Position numbers and translations under genes: made by a program. DNA of 64,000 nt from contig NC_084927.1 of NCBI RefSeq assembly GCF_958298935.1, forward strand, positions 16,768,001 to 16,832,000, in the 5' to 3' direction. This document shows, one piece after another, positions 43,301-55,376 of the stretch. Every line of letters starts with the position of its first letter. Within the stretch, counting starts at the first letter, position 1. Source of the stretch: Phragmites australis (taxonomy: Eukaryota > Streptophyta > Magnoliopsida > Poales > Poaceae). The notes below the pieces were generated by a model. That model did no database searches, was not told the DNA's origin, and was given only the letters and a program-made list of their open reading frames with translations.

Positions 43301-43844
43301 GATGACTAATAACGTCATTGAATCTTAGCATATCTCCTAAGTTTCCACCCGGTTTATTTCTATCAGCAGTATCCCTTGAAAGATTGAAATCGCCAATGAT
43401 TAGCCAGTCATCATCAATTGGGAAATCAAAGTTTTTAAACCAATCAAGAAACTGATTTTTGCCTTCAGGGGTGCAAGGAGCATAGATGTTGGTCAAGGTC
43501 CAGGCAGCACCAGAGTGAGCCAACCTAAGCTCAATCAAGAGACTGAAATCATTATTAAATGTCTTGGAGCCAGAAAAACGAGCACTTTTCCAAACAACCA
43601 GAAGGCCACCAGAAGCCCCTAAAGATGGATGAAATTCAAAGGAATCTAGAGAACTAGGACAAAAGTTTCTGATATAAGCCGAGTCGAAATGCTCCCTTTT
43701 AGTTTCTTGCAGACAAACAACGTCACAACCAGTCTGAACCACCTTACTTCTAATGGCATTCGACTTACTTTCAGAGTTAATGCCTCTAACATTCCAGCAA
43801 AGAATTTTCCAATCACGATTCATATTTCTTCGGTTGTGATCCAT
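40360..43844 (-). pseudogene. LINE ORF2: APE endonuclease, reverse transcriptase, zf-RVT
   Basis: ATG at 43844. Endonuclease (43810-43100): W-N-V-R-G, C-L-Q-E-T-K, I-I-G-D-F-N and, after a 1-nt indel near 43195, the catalytic T-S-D-H-V-P. RT (42886-41352): [38 protein letters not shown] and the catalytic Q-Y-A-D-D box (about 41755), then F-T-Y-L-G-L-P-L. Thumb and zf-RVT follow (41287-40368), with M-K-H-K-V-F-F-W-L-L and C-D-L-C..H-L-F-F-H-C. Disruptions: a stop near 42938, frameshifts near 42390, 41340 and 40995, and a TAG near 40794. The enzyme nicks DNA and primes reverse transcription in the nucleus; this copy is inactive. Confidence 0.88.
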
Positions 43845-44047
43845 TGATGAGCATTAAAGTTCCAGAATAAAACCCCATATGGGTAACATACAGGAGAAAG
43901 AAACTCCCACAAAATGACCATCCCAAGGTTTGGCGAAAGTAGGGACTAAGCGAAAGAAAATTACAGAAAGCTTCAAAAGGATCATCACTAGGATGACAAA
44001 ATAAACTACTGATTCTTGCCGACAATCTGGAGTTGCACTCCCGATCT

Positions 44048-47000
44048 CTAGCAACTGTTTTTCTTTCCATCTGCATCTTTGTGCTGCTTCCTAACTTTCC
44101 CTGACACCTTCTTCTTGCTAGTACCATTTGGGAGTTCAGATTGTTCAGATTGCATAACAGAAGAATCTGTTGAACTGGAGGAGTGCCCAGTACCCACAGG
44201 GGCTGTCTTCTTCTTCTTGTTCAAGATTTCTTCTAAGAGTTTTGCCGGACTCATCTTACAAAAGGACTCTCCAAGACTCCTGATGATTCTCGGGGAGATA
44301 GTTGGGGCCTTAATGGAGCAAGCTAGACAATTCTTGTCAACACAAGAGTTCTTTCTAAAACCATCATTCTTGGAGCTTAGCCTAGGACTTCTTCTTACTT
44401 CTGATTCTACTAGAGCCGTGTGACTCGCAGCCTTTCTCTTCTTCTTTGGGGAAGTTTCAGCATCCTCAGGATCACTGCAGAGCTGCTCAAGACAACACAA
44501 TTCTTTAATATTAGGGCAACTTGGGGGGATCATAAAATCAACTGATAGATAGGAATCCGAGTTTTGAAGAACTAAATCCCAGGCCTTTGAAGCAATTAGG
44601 CCCTTGGCCCATTCAAAATATATTGGGCTGGATAAAGCTTTAAGCAGGAAAAAGGCCCAGTCCAAGGGAACACTTACATGAGGAAGGCAGCCTGAGGGTG
44701 AGAAAAATCTGGCCCAAAGATCATGCATAACTTTTGATCCATGGAGGGAGCAGGAGTCATTCAAGTTGTGATGAAAGGATTCAAAGACCGGGTCAGTCTG
44801 ACAATTATTTTCAAACTGCATTATGCCCACCTGGATGTTTGCCTCTTAGTTTTCAGGCATTTGCTGCTGCTGCTCAAATTGGTTAGCAGGCTCTAAGGCC
44901 ATTAGCACATCATCTTGCAAAGCCACTGGAAGGAAACCTTCTGGGTCTTGAACCAAAGGAGGATTTTGTTGGAAAACCAGGGGTGAGTCAGCTGGGTCAT
45001 TAAGATTAGGCAACAGGATCCCATTCTGGGAGGAGTTGGCAGAGGAAGCAGAGTCAGCTGCCCCAAGAGATAATGAAAGACTTATGCTATCATCATTTCC
45101 AATTTCATCGACATGGCCCTGAACATCAGCTGCCTCATCAAAATCATCATTCAGAATCACTCTCAAATGAGGATCAGGTTCATCAAGCTCTTCCATTTGT
45201 TGATCCAAGAGCGGGGCATCCTGATTAGGCTGGTTAAGATCCCAAAGTGGGATTGCTGGCTGTTGTTGATTGTGCATATCATGCCATCCTAAGCCAAGCC
45301 AATGCGGACCATCTTTTGGAGGAATGTCTTCGTCTTGAGGCAAAGCACCCAAGAGATTTCGCTGAATTATCTCACATTGAACTGTCCAAGAGAAACCATG
45401 CAATCCATCTGACTCAGAGAGCACTATGAACTTGGGGATATCTAAACATCTGTAACCCTGGCCTTAATAATAATCCGAGCCAAACAGTCTTCATCCTTTT
45501 CCCAAATCAATAGGCGGCCAAAAGACTTAATCGCGCCAGAAATATGCTTAGTGCTCCAATAATCTAGAGGGAATCCAATCAGCATAAGCCAACATTCCCT
45601 ATTGAAATTCACAGCTCTAAAATTGGGTCCCGCATTGTGGTTGACACACTCAAAATGCAAACCCCCCACCAAATGAGGACTATGATTAACTAGAGCATCC
45701 CTCTCAATGACCTTCGAAAGACGAACATAAACCATTCCTCTTCCAAAAGGGGCAAGTTGAACATCTTTGACTTCTACGTTACGACGTTGAACGAGGAATT
45801 CAAGAACCACGTCACTGAGGTTATCAAAGTCTACATCACCTGGAGGAAGAGGCGAGACTGTGATCAAAGCAACATCTTCATTTACTCTATCCGCAACAGC
45901 CCGAGCAAAGAGAGGACGATTCTGAACTTCTTGCCTAGCAAACCCATTGAGCATTAGGGGTGTGGGATCAACCTCATTGAAAGCCATAACTGAAGGAGAG
46001 TCCTGCTGAGCTTGGATGGAGCTAAGCTGAAGCAAATTAGGTCCACGATCGTCACCCTTCTCCTCGACGTTAGCCCTAGGCGGAGGAGGGGTTTGGGGCG
46101 AGGATGAAGACGAAGGAACGGCAAGGGATAGAACTGTTAGCCCAAAATCACAGAAGCAGGAGAAAACCCTTCTAGAACTAGGACTGGGCCCCGAATTCAG
46201 AAAAATGGGCCGATGAAACCAGCCTTTTATATCATACTTATCCCAATTATTCTCCTGAACTGAGCCAGAGAAATCGCAGGAAGGTATAAAGGAATATGGG
46301 ACAGGAATACCTTTTTGGAGGGTCTCTGACTGGCAAAATATAGCAATATGGCCCCACTTATGACAAGCATGACATTTGATTTGATTATTGCAGTACTTGC
46401 AGGAGTGAAGCAGGGAAAGACACCTGGAGCATCCCTGAAGGGTGGGCGACAAATGCGGCTGATTTGAATTTGAACGTTTGAAATTCTGAAGCGAATCTGC
46501 CGATCCAAAACTGTTCCTGAAAACTTGCCCCGAGTGTGAAGAACCAGGATCCAAATTGCCCAGACGACTGAACACTGATTGCCTACGGAAAAGAATGCGA
46601 TTAAACACAGAAATCCGATTGGAGGAGCCTCTCCTTGATCCCAAATTAACGGAATTTGCACCCGTAAGAATCGAGGCAGCAGAGGAGTGATTTTTCAGAA
46701 CCTCAGCATAAGATTCCCGAACAGATTTTCCAGTCACTGGAATCCAAGAACATTCTTGTTCAAGATTATAAGCCTTTAGCTCTGATTTCCAATGAGCACC
46801 ACCATTACCCCAGAGGTGAAAATAGAGCTTGAAAGCTTCACATTCATAGGATTTTGTTGCATAAATGAAGAAACCAATATCTTTAGATCTCACCGAGAAA
46901 CAGAAAGTGCGGCCCTTGAGATGAAACACATCGAAGTCTTTGGCAGAACCACCAAGGATTGAAAGCAAAACCAAAGCGACAGAATCTGAAGACAACTTGA

Positions 47001-47193
47001 AGCGGGCGCGGCCAAAGGAAACCACCAGAAAGAAGACGGAAGAAACACCAGGACTGGGAGACACAGATCTTCCAAACTTGCGAAGCACCTCAGCATGGAA
47101 GGACTCACCCGGAGAAGGATCAAGGAACGGAAGATCCATGGAGAGGAAGAACCATGCAAGGGCACGAAGGATCACCAGGGGCGCGAGAGGCAT
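44048..47193 (-). pseudogene. LINE ORF1: DUF4283 and CCHC protein, two disruptions
   Basis: Minus-strand ATG at 47193, open for 583 codons to 45442. Near the middle a knuckle C-H-A-C-H-K-W-G-H-I-A-I-F-C (CX2CX4HX4C) is preceded by a Cys-rich stretch. A DUF4283-like fold follows (F-A-R-A-V-A-D-R-V to R-L-L-I-W-E-K-D-E-D-C-L-A). A 1-nt indel near 45438 shifts the frame; the protein then continues in one other frame, crossing a TAG at 44846-44848, to 44048. The C-terminal part has the R-R-S-P-R-L..K-N-D-G-F-R-K-N-S-C..C-L-A-C motif typical of plant L1 ORF1. It binds element RNA. With the two lesions repaired it would be about 1,040 aa. Confidence 0.85.
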
Positions 47194-47278
47194 CCATCAC
47201 TGAGGGAGACGATCGCCAGAGCCGAGTCCATGAGCTTCATCCTGTATGGTAGTAGTGGTTGGTCTTTTATACACATAT

Positions 47279-48156
47279 CATATACTCAATGTTTTGCAAA
47301 AAAAGGATTTGGATATGCAAGAGCATACCACATGCATCATAGTTGGGCTCACCCCTTATCAAGTCGCTTTCCTATTTAAGTACGGTATGTCGGAGTAAAA
47401 CTTCAGAGAAATTGGTCTGATATTGCAAAATCACTTATTATTCCATGCATGATTTGTCTTGAAATCGGGAACGTTGAGGCTGAATACAAATATAAAGTTG
47501 GAGCAGTCGAAGTTTCAAAAATCGTCCAAGCGGAAACATGATCGGTTCAAGTGGAATCTACCGTGAATCACGAGGACGCGCCATGTACAATGCAAAAGAA
47601 AAGACTAACGAGGTACGTACGCACATGGCAAAACATCCATCAGAATAAACGATTGGAAAAGATCGATGAAGAAAAAGAGAAGGGAAAAAAAGAAAATCTT
47701 AATAATAATTCCTGGATTTCCTATGAGCATGCAGTACGGTGTACTACGGAGATATTTGGCGGAACTTTAGCTCTGAGATACATATAAGATTTGAAGTTTA
47801 TAAGATAAAAATCTATAGTTTAAATTTTTATTTTTATCCAAAATAAAAATAATATGGTTTAACCAAAAAATTCTGAAACTAAGAACTCTACCAAACATGT
47901 CTTGTATATACCTTTCCTCGTTGGCACATCTACCGATCGGTCAGTCTAAAAATCTAAATAATCCTATCTAGCTAGCTACAGTTAGAGTCTCAACGATCTG
48001 ATCGATTCTATTCTGAGAGTCATTAAGTATAAATGGAGACTTGTGCTTCTAGCCCACCAAGTTGTAAACTTGCAACTGGTCATCTCAAAAAGAAAAGTTG
48101 CGAGTAAACTTTATTTGCTTTGCTAATCCATGAGTGCTATGTTTTTCTGCTTTCCT
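47279..48156. other. Spacer, no feature recognised
   Basis: Moderately AT-rich unique-looking DNA between the LINE and a CACTA terminus. The open frames are short and lack domains. Confidence 0.4.
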
Positions 48157-48864
48157 CACTACTACAGAAAGGCTGATCACTACCGATTTTAGAACCGACA
48201 GTTTTTACTCGTGATAATTCTAACTATCATTGTCGGGTCCGAACTGGCAGTGATACGTGTTCTCGGGAGCAAAAAAAAACAGGAACTAGCCTGAGCTATG
48301 GCACGACAGTGGTGGCGGAGCACGCCAGTGGTGGCGGCAGACAATCCGACTTAAGTGGCGACACAAAGGCCACCGTCACAGCACACAACAGTCCGCTCCC
48401 GAGACCGCTGCTGCTGCCACCCTTGGACCTACTCCCCTCGCCGTCCACTCCCAGGGCCCCGCTCCCCTCACCGCCATTGTCGCCGCTCCCCTCGCATGAG
48501 CATCTCAAAGGTCGTGGTCAACGAGGCTGGCGGTGCGCCGATTTGTATCTCGTGGATCCCGTGAGCACGATAAGTCCCTCCATGGATCCCGTGAGGACGA
48601 AGAGACCCTCCATGGATGCCCCCCTTCTTCCCTGTTGTGGATCCCGTCAGCTACCACAGACCTCGGCAAGGAGGGCTCGGCCGCCACGGATCCAGCCGTC
48701 ACCTCCCTTCCCCCATCGTGGATCCCACTGGCTGCCATGGACCTCAGCAAGGAGGTGCGGCCTCCATGGATCCGGCTGCCACCTCCCTTTCCTCCACGCG
48801 ACCTCCACGAATCAGGACACCGCCCCCCTTCCCTCCACGAGGCCTCCACGGATCTAGACGCCGC

Positions 48865-48918
<54 letters not shown>

Positions 48919-49275
48919 GAGAGAGAGAGAGGGGCGGTAGAGGAAGTACGAGAGAGAGAGGATATGGGTGGTGGGGAATGAGAGAGAAACAGAGAGAGCG
49001 GACGAGAGCGAAGGGATAAGATCAGCCGACGACCGAGCCGATCGGACGCGAGAGAGCCGAAATCTTATTGAATTTCGGGTCCAGTGACCTTCAGTGGTGG
49101 TTCGGGACTGGAACCGATACTGATAGTAGGTTTTAGTTTCGGTTCTTAATGGTTTAATCATTTATTAGTGCCGGTTTGTAAAACGAACCGACACTGATAA
49201 TCGGTTTTAGTGCCAGTTTTTAACGGCTTAATCATTTTTTGGGCGCGAAAGGTTAAGAACCGATAGTGATACATA
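48157..49275. mobile_element. CACTA-derived segment, left end only
   Basis: It starts CACTACTACAGAAAGGC with subterminal motifs (accgaca, 'tgtcgg', 'ggcagtgata'). A second repeat cluster ('ccggtttgt', 'aaccgaca', 'ccgatagtgata') lies at 49085-49275. No right terminus with a matching TSD was found; the 3 bases before it are CCT. The end at 55373 belongs to the element at 53671. The interior includes GC-rich, imperfectly repeated 'ctccatggatccc'-type DNA (48540-48860) of unknown origin. Confidence 0.6.
48866..48952. repeat. (GA)n microsatellite
   Basis: A run of GA dinucleotides (about 48867-48914), an interruption, then more GA repeats and a purine-rich tail. It lies inside the CACTA-derived DNA. 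Confidence 0.95.
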
Positions 49276-50658
49276 TTTAGTAAATTTCACTTGTAGAAAA
49301 TCAAAATTTCCATCTATGCAATGTTATAAACAAGAAAGCCATCAGATTTCAAAGCATGACCAATTCTAAACAGAGCAACAAACAATCAGCAAAAATTTCA
49401 TATGATATAGAACATATTATATTGACATTCATATGCTACTGGCCAAGAAACTCAGATAAGAGAGTATCAATACATTGCAAAGAATCATTTACTAAGTACA
49501 AATCTGAATTCTGAATTAATGGACATTCTCTTGTATCTTATACAGGTCTACTTGGCTGTTGCTTCAGTGCAGTGAATCAGTGCTTCTTTGTTGCATACTT
49601 GCATGCATATGTCACATCAGTGATCTAAGGCTCTAAGCTATCATATGTTGAGCTATGTGCAAATGCATCTCAAAAAAAGTCTCTTTGATTCACCTGTTTT
49701 CGTGACCAAGGTTTTCTTTACCGGTAAAGAAAATTTATCGGGGGATCATCGGTAAACATGATCAGATATATCAGAGTTATCAAAATCAAATTCAAACAAA
49801 ATTAGAAATTAAAAAAATGGGCATGAATTTGCTAGAAATTATCCCTGATCAATCAATTACCTTAAATTGCACATAACAACAAAAAAAAATGAGACAATAT
49901 CATAAATTCGTAACACATTAGATAGATCTATAGCACAAAGGGGAAATACAGCTACATTCCACTTCTGCAAATTCAGTTGACTTCCCAGAAAAATCATTTG
50001 AGGCATTGAACTAGATCAGGGGAGCTGTCCATATACAAATTCAAGGCTTAAAATTAAATGTGCAAGTATTTGTATATAGCAGATAGTTATATTGTAGACA
50101 TTGAGCACTATATTTTCAATCTACAGACATGAATCTGACCAAGAGAAACTCAGTACAAGTACAAACACAGAAGAACCACCTGCCCATGTTCAATACAATT
50201 GTTAACAATGTATTTGGAAGACAGACTAGCAAAATTTTAAATCTGAAAAAATAAAGTTGTATGCTTGGAATTGTAATGCTAATGTAGCTTTCCAGTTTGC
50301 TTGACCATTATCTGCACTCATCTACAATTATTGTCGGCCTTGAACAATCCAAGAAACAGATCAGCCAAAATGCTGCTAGTAAATGTGCTAAGAAGATATC
50401 TATAGTAACACAGGCACAACGTCTAAGACAAGCTAGGGACTGCTTGTGCTAAGAGAAACAAACAGTACAACAGAATTATTGTAATACACCCCTATGGTAC
50501 ACTTCTAGGAAAAAGGAGTCCTTAGATTATCTAATACAGAGGATGATTGACTACTAACAGTTATTATAATCGGACAATAAAACACCTGGATTTTTCTTTG
50601 CTTACATCGCATTTGAAATATAGGATATCATGTGGTCTTTCTCTTCATGGTAAGGTAT
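49276..50658. other. Unassigned AT-rich DNA
   Basis: No coding region, TE terminus or repeat array was recognised. It may be intronic DNA captured by, or interrupted by, the surrounding transposons. Confidence 0.35.
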
Positions 50659-51740
50659 TGTGGAACAAAGGGGTAAAGATAGGGCATATCACCCTCTAAT
50701 CCCGGGCTTCTCCCGTAGACTAGAGACTCTGATCGATGCCAAGGGTAAATCGCTCTCTAATCGTCGGGCTTCTCCTGTCGAGAAGAGGCTCTGATCTAAC
50801 TATATGGGCAAAAGCCCTTTACTAAATTCTTCTTGCTTGATTTCCTCTAACAAGGACTAGGCTACCTTTATATGAGAGGTGCCATCTAGCTAACTTAGGA
50901 AACTAGGAAATAGAAAATCGCCTAGGATTATCTAACCTTACCTAATACTAATCAACTAGACAACTTGCTTAAACTAACTTGACTCTTTCCATAACACTTT
51001 CCATAACATAGATAACTTGCCAAAAGTAACTTGACTCTTTCCACAATTTTACACCGCTCGTCGAAGATAGCTCATCCTCGAGATGTGGTGGTAGCCATGG
51101 CTGTCGTCCTTGGTGAAGACCTCATGTTGATGAGCGGAAGTGTGGTGCAGTAGGAGAGCAGTGACGGTGTGGTGCAGCAGGTTGACGGTAGTGGCGTGGT
51201 GCAACAATTTGATGGTGGCGGCATGGTGCAATAAGAGAGCAGCGGCACAGGAGCAAACTTGTCTCTGGGTAGGGAAGGTCAGCAAAGATGTTTTTTTGAA
51301 ATTGGTAGAGGGTGGGTGGCGTAGGGACAAGGTGGTGGCAGCAGCGACTTGGCAAGGCAAGAATGATGTGGAGACATTGGATACAAGGGTAAGATAGGGC
51401 AGATCGCCCTCAAATCTTGGACTTCTCCCGTAGACTCAAGGCTCTGATCGATGCGAAGGGCAGATCACCCTCGAATCGTTGGGCTCCTCCCGCTGAGAAG
51501 AGGCTCTGATCTAACAATCTGGCAAAAACCCATTGTTGAATTTTTCTTGCTTCCTTCCAATGATGCGTGACTGTCCCTTTATATAGAGAAGAGAAATTAC
51601 AATCCAAATCCTAACTTACCTAATTTATCTCTAGTTGAATTGGAAACTAATTAAACTTTATCTCCTAATCAAATCCAACTTATCTTCTACCCATAACAAC
51701 TAGATAACTTGCCTAAACTAACTTGACTCTTTCCATAACA
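50659..51740 (-). mobile_element. Miniature gypsy derivative: two LTR-like repeats around about 0.35 kb
   Basis: Two related blocks of about 350 bp (50659-51010 and 51385-51740) share 'gggcttctcccgtag', 'gagaagaggctctgatct' and 'cttgactctttccataac'. On the minus strand they read TGTTATGG...TTCCACA, like LTRs. The interior (about 51040-51384) joins leader-like DNA to a frame with H-L-E-D-E-L followed by S-S-T-S-G, similar to the tail of grass gypsy polyproteins. No gag, protease, RT or integrase remains. The two ends lack an obvious TSD, so the boundaries are approximate. Confidence 0.6.
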
Positions 51741-53670
51741 TAAGACTAATGACATGCATTGTCTATTCAAGTAGGCAAATCCTATCATGTGGGTTCTCAG
51801 TAATTCCAATCTATATTACTTCACTATTTACCTTCTAGTAAGCTTTGGTCATGTTGAAGCACTGAACTTAGGTTGCTTCCATTATTGGAAATGTATATTC
51901 ATTGTGTCTTGCATAGCAAAAGCAAGTTGATTTCTTATCATGACCCGGTTTTGAGCTTTAAGTGTAAACAATTTTCAGTTTATCTATAAAATAGGGTCGT
52001 CGTATGACCCTATTTTCCTAGCTGCTAACTGCATATGCATGTTTGTGCCTTGTTGCTGTCAATGTGTTTGAGCTGAACTTTGCCGCTTGAACATTTAATT
52101 TAAAATTGAAATACTTAAACCTCTAAACAATTTTACTTAAACCTCTGAACATGGAGTGCTTCATATGAACATACAAGTTACCAACTGTACTCTTGATCAT
52201 GTAACAACACTGATTCCAGGTTCGCACCCCGGATGGTACAATCTTGAACAACCTACAGTTTCACAGGTAAAATTGTTGGGGTTCATATGTGGTAAAATCT
52301 TGAACAGACTAAATCAAGCACACATAAATGACAAACTCAGATTCTAATTGACAATTCCATAGGCAAATGATGCAAATATCAGCTACCACAACTGACAACC
52401 CTGAAAAGAACTTGAGCAAGTACACAGTTCTTCCAAACCTCTTCGCTTCACTGACAACAATTCAGGCCGACCTCAACCGATCACTAGGTAGGGCCGCAGG
52501 GAGGCGCTCGGCGCTTACAGCAGGTCGACGCTGGATGACCAGAAGCGGACGGTGGGCATGTGCGGTACAAGGAAGTGGGAGGCCTCGAGCGCCGTCGCTG
52601 CCGGATTTCTTTTGCGGATAGGGTTTTGAGCACCTGGCCTCTTGGCGGGTTTCCAATTTTTTTTTACTGACACGGTTTTTTACTGGCCCATTCTAGTAGA
52701 ACCAAAAAATCTAGTAAATTTTTAGACTGGTTTTTTAATCCCTGTTCGTGACAACCATAGTTGCGTCCGTTGTCCCTCTGATGCCTCTGCCATTGGGGGT
52801 GCTCGATGATGTGTCGGAGAAGCCACTGACGGGAGGATGCTCTCCACCTCCCCCTGTTGCCATGGCACAGAGCCGGCTGATGGGCTTCTTGTGTCGTGTC
52901 CGCTGGAGGCCAGGAGCACCTTGTAAGCTCTCACTCCCTTTTGAAACTGCTATGTTGCTCCTGCTTGAGACCTCGCTACTGCCCTTTGGATCGAGCAGCA
53001 CCTTCACGGTGACACGGCGGAGGCGGTAGATCAGGCAATGGGATGGCAACTTGGAGAGCTTCCAGCTCCGCCTCTAGCTCTGGCTCCTCCCGCTTGCAGT
53101 AGATCCACATGCACACCCTCTCGCCGCCCTCATCTTTCCTCTCTAAGCTCAAATTGATCCGAAGGATAGGCACTCAGCTTTTCTCCAATCTGGAAATCAT
53201 GTGGGTGGCCCTGTGTGTCGTGTCACTCCCGGTGCTCCTGTACGACCACCACCAACAGCAGCAGGCATAGGTGCGGGTGTCATCGGCAACATACTTCGGC
53301 CTGTCGCCTTTGCCGAGCGAGAGCTCCTCGGGATTCATGCGGTCGGCATTGCAGAATAGGAGGCGAAGCCATCATCGATTGTGTATTCCGGCCTACCGAC
53401 TCTATCGAGTGGGAACTTCTCCGGCTTCGTGCAGTCAGCATCCGCGACCACATACTTCGATGGTCCGGCCTCCCGTTGTTGCGGCGCTGCCTAGCGGGAG
53501 CTTCAATTGAGATAGGGGAATTTGGATTTTGGGGATGGAGTTTTGATGGGTGGTTTTTGGATGGGTTTCAACCGATTTGTTTTTTTGCTGGGTTGGGTTT
53601 TTACCAGTCCCCACCAATAAAACCAAAAATCCAGTTTTTTCAATTTACCAAACCGGTATTTTATTCTCTG
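51741..53670. other. Unassigned DNA with exon-like pieces
   Basis: 52220-52267 is bordered by ttccag and a gtaaaa donor and could be an exon (one frame V-R-T-P-D-G-T-I-L-N-N-L). 52340-52620 and 52750-53520 are open for short stretches and GC-rich. I could not identify any protein. Two similar 'tttttac(t/c)(g/a)g..accaaaaa' stretches (about 52660-52720 and 53590-53650) may be a repeat pair. Confidence 0.3.
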
Positions 53671-55373
53671 CACTACTACAGAAAATATTATTACTGTTGG
53701 TTTAAAATTGACATCACTAAAGGTTTTTGAACCGATAGTAAATTAGCGGCAGTGGTAATCCATGATTATCAATGTCTGTTTATGAATCGATAGTGATAGT
53801 AAGTATCACTGTTGGTTCAACTCTACCGGTTTAAGCAGTGATCCCACAGTGATAACCCTACTATCACTATCGATTCATAACATAAACTGGCAATGTAACC
53901 GCTATCACTGCCAGTTCAAGGCATGAATCTGTAGTGATAATCCTTTCAGGTGTGCAAAAATACTCTACCATGAACTCTTCAGCATGGGGATATATCTTAA
54001 GTTTGATGTCAGACTTAAGACAAAAATCCCATGCTGAAATGTTCGTGGTAATATATTTTAGACCTAAATCTAAAAATAGAAATAGATGTTGCAAAACTAC
54101 TGTACCAAGAGCTCTTCAGACGTTCCATGTCAAAGAGCTCCTGATACAGTAGCCTTAACTCATCCGTTATATATTTTGCATGCTAGCCGACTGAATTTAC
54201 TATCCGAGAGAGTGACAATAGTAAATCTAAACGAACGGTAAAAACACAATCTTTAATACTCAAACTTAGTTTGAAGCGACAATGCCTTTTGCCATTCCTT
54301 TAGATTTATCTATTGCCACAACCATCTTCACACAACATTCACACAGTGGAGACGTGGAGAGAGGAGCTGAAGAGACGGAGAAAGCATGCGGCCGCACGTT
54401 GGCTTGGGAGACGGCAGGCTCAACGAACTTACGTGAGGTGGCTACCTTCTCTGATGGTGAGAGGAGATGAGAGATGGTGAGAGGAGACCGCGGGGAGAGG
54501 AATGAGGAGATGGGGAAGGCGCGTGTTGGCTCAGGAGACAGCGGCCACGACGGACATCGAGCTCAGCGAATGGTGGCTATGGCGAGGAGCTCGTGTGAGT
54601 GGTGTTGAAACTAGGCATGAGGGGTAGAGGTGGCTGCAATGGAGACAGTCGGTGACCACTGCTCCACTTCGATTGCCACTACCCCTCGAGAGTGGCTTCG
54701 GCAAGAGCTAAATGAGAGATGGGTGAGGCTGAGGGAGACGGGTTCAATTTATAGAAAAATTATCACTGCTAGTTGGGAATACGAACCGGCAGTGATAATA
54801 ATTAACATCGTTGGTTCATCGTCCTTGATTATTGCTCCGTCAGTGCATCTTACTATCGTCGATGATTCATATTATCATTACCGGTTATTAAAAGCACATC
54901 TTTTTATGTATGTCTTTTTAAGAACCGGCAGTAATAAACATTTATCACTACTGGTTTGGAATATGAACCGATAGCGATAAACATTATCACTGCCAGTTAT
55001 TAAAGGCGCATCTTTTTATGCATGCCTTTTTAAGAACCGACAGTGATAAACATTTATCACTACCGGCTTGAAATACGAACCGGTTGCGATAAATATTATC
55101 ACTTATGGTTATTAAAGGCACGCCTTTTTATGCACATCTTTTTAAGAACCGGTAATAATAATTTTAACATCATTACCAGTTCGTAAACAGTCATGTATCA
55201 CTATCGATTCGTAATATGAATCTGCAGTGATAACCACTATCTCTGTCAGTTCTTATTGGCACGACTTTTTTTTCGCGCGTGGAGCTTAAGAACCGGTAGT
55301 GATATATTATCACTGCCGATTATTTTTGAACCGACAATGAAGAGAGGACACGAATGACCTTTCTGTAGTAGTG
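53671..55373. mobile_element. Non-autonomous CACTA, TSD CTG
   Basis: The left end CACTACTACAGAAAATA and the right end ...TTTCTGTAGTAGTG are complementary over 14 bp, with TSD CTG at 53668-53670 and 55374-55376. Both flanks are dense in 'tatcact(a/g)ccggtt' and 'aaccggcagtgata' motifs; the right array is about 600 bp long. The interior (54270-54740) has GC-rich non-repeat DNA of unknown origin. No transposase coding is present. Length is 1,703 bp. Confidence 0.88.
54760..55365. repeat. CACTA subterminal repeat array
   Basis: At least 15 motifs of the type 'tatcactgc(c/t)ggtt' / 'aaccggcagtgata' in both orientations, plus a direct duplication around 'ttaaaggc(g/a)c(g/a)(t/c)ctttttatg' (near 54888, 54995 and 55112). 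Confidence 0.8.
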
Positions 55374-55376
55374 CTG

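Larger units (their letters stand above)
40130..47264 (-). mobile_element. Full-length L1-type LINE, 14-bp TSD
   Basis: A minus-strand non-LTR retrotransposon of 7.1 kb. A perfect 14-bp TSD, TTTTATACACATAT, flanks it (40116-40129 and 47265-47278). The 3' end is a short A tract preceded by the 'gggccgatcctactgtttcat' motif common to grass L1 3' ends. The 5' leader before the ORF1 ATG is only about 71 bp. ORF1 and ORF2 are complete in layout but carry a small number of frameshifts and stops. No RNase H domain lies downstream of zf-RVT, unlike the LINE at 13-16 kb. Confidence 0.92.

Noticed and set aside
45442..47193. Host zinc-knuckle gene of 583 aa
   Set aside because: It is ORF1 of a LINE bounded by a 14-bp TSD, with ORF2 downstream on the same strand.
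50659..51740. Simple tandem repeat of host DNA
   Set aside because: The H-L-E-D-E-L-type polyprotein tail and LTR-like TG...CA ends favour a retroelement derivative, although boundaries and TSD remain unproven.
48157..55373. Single 7.2-kb CACTA
   Set aside because: The bases before 48157 (CCT) do not match those after 55373 (CTG), while CTG precedes 53671; the right end belongs to the 53671 element.
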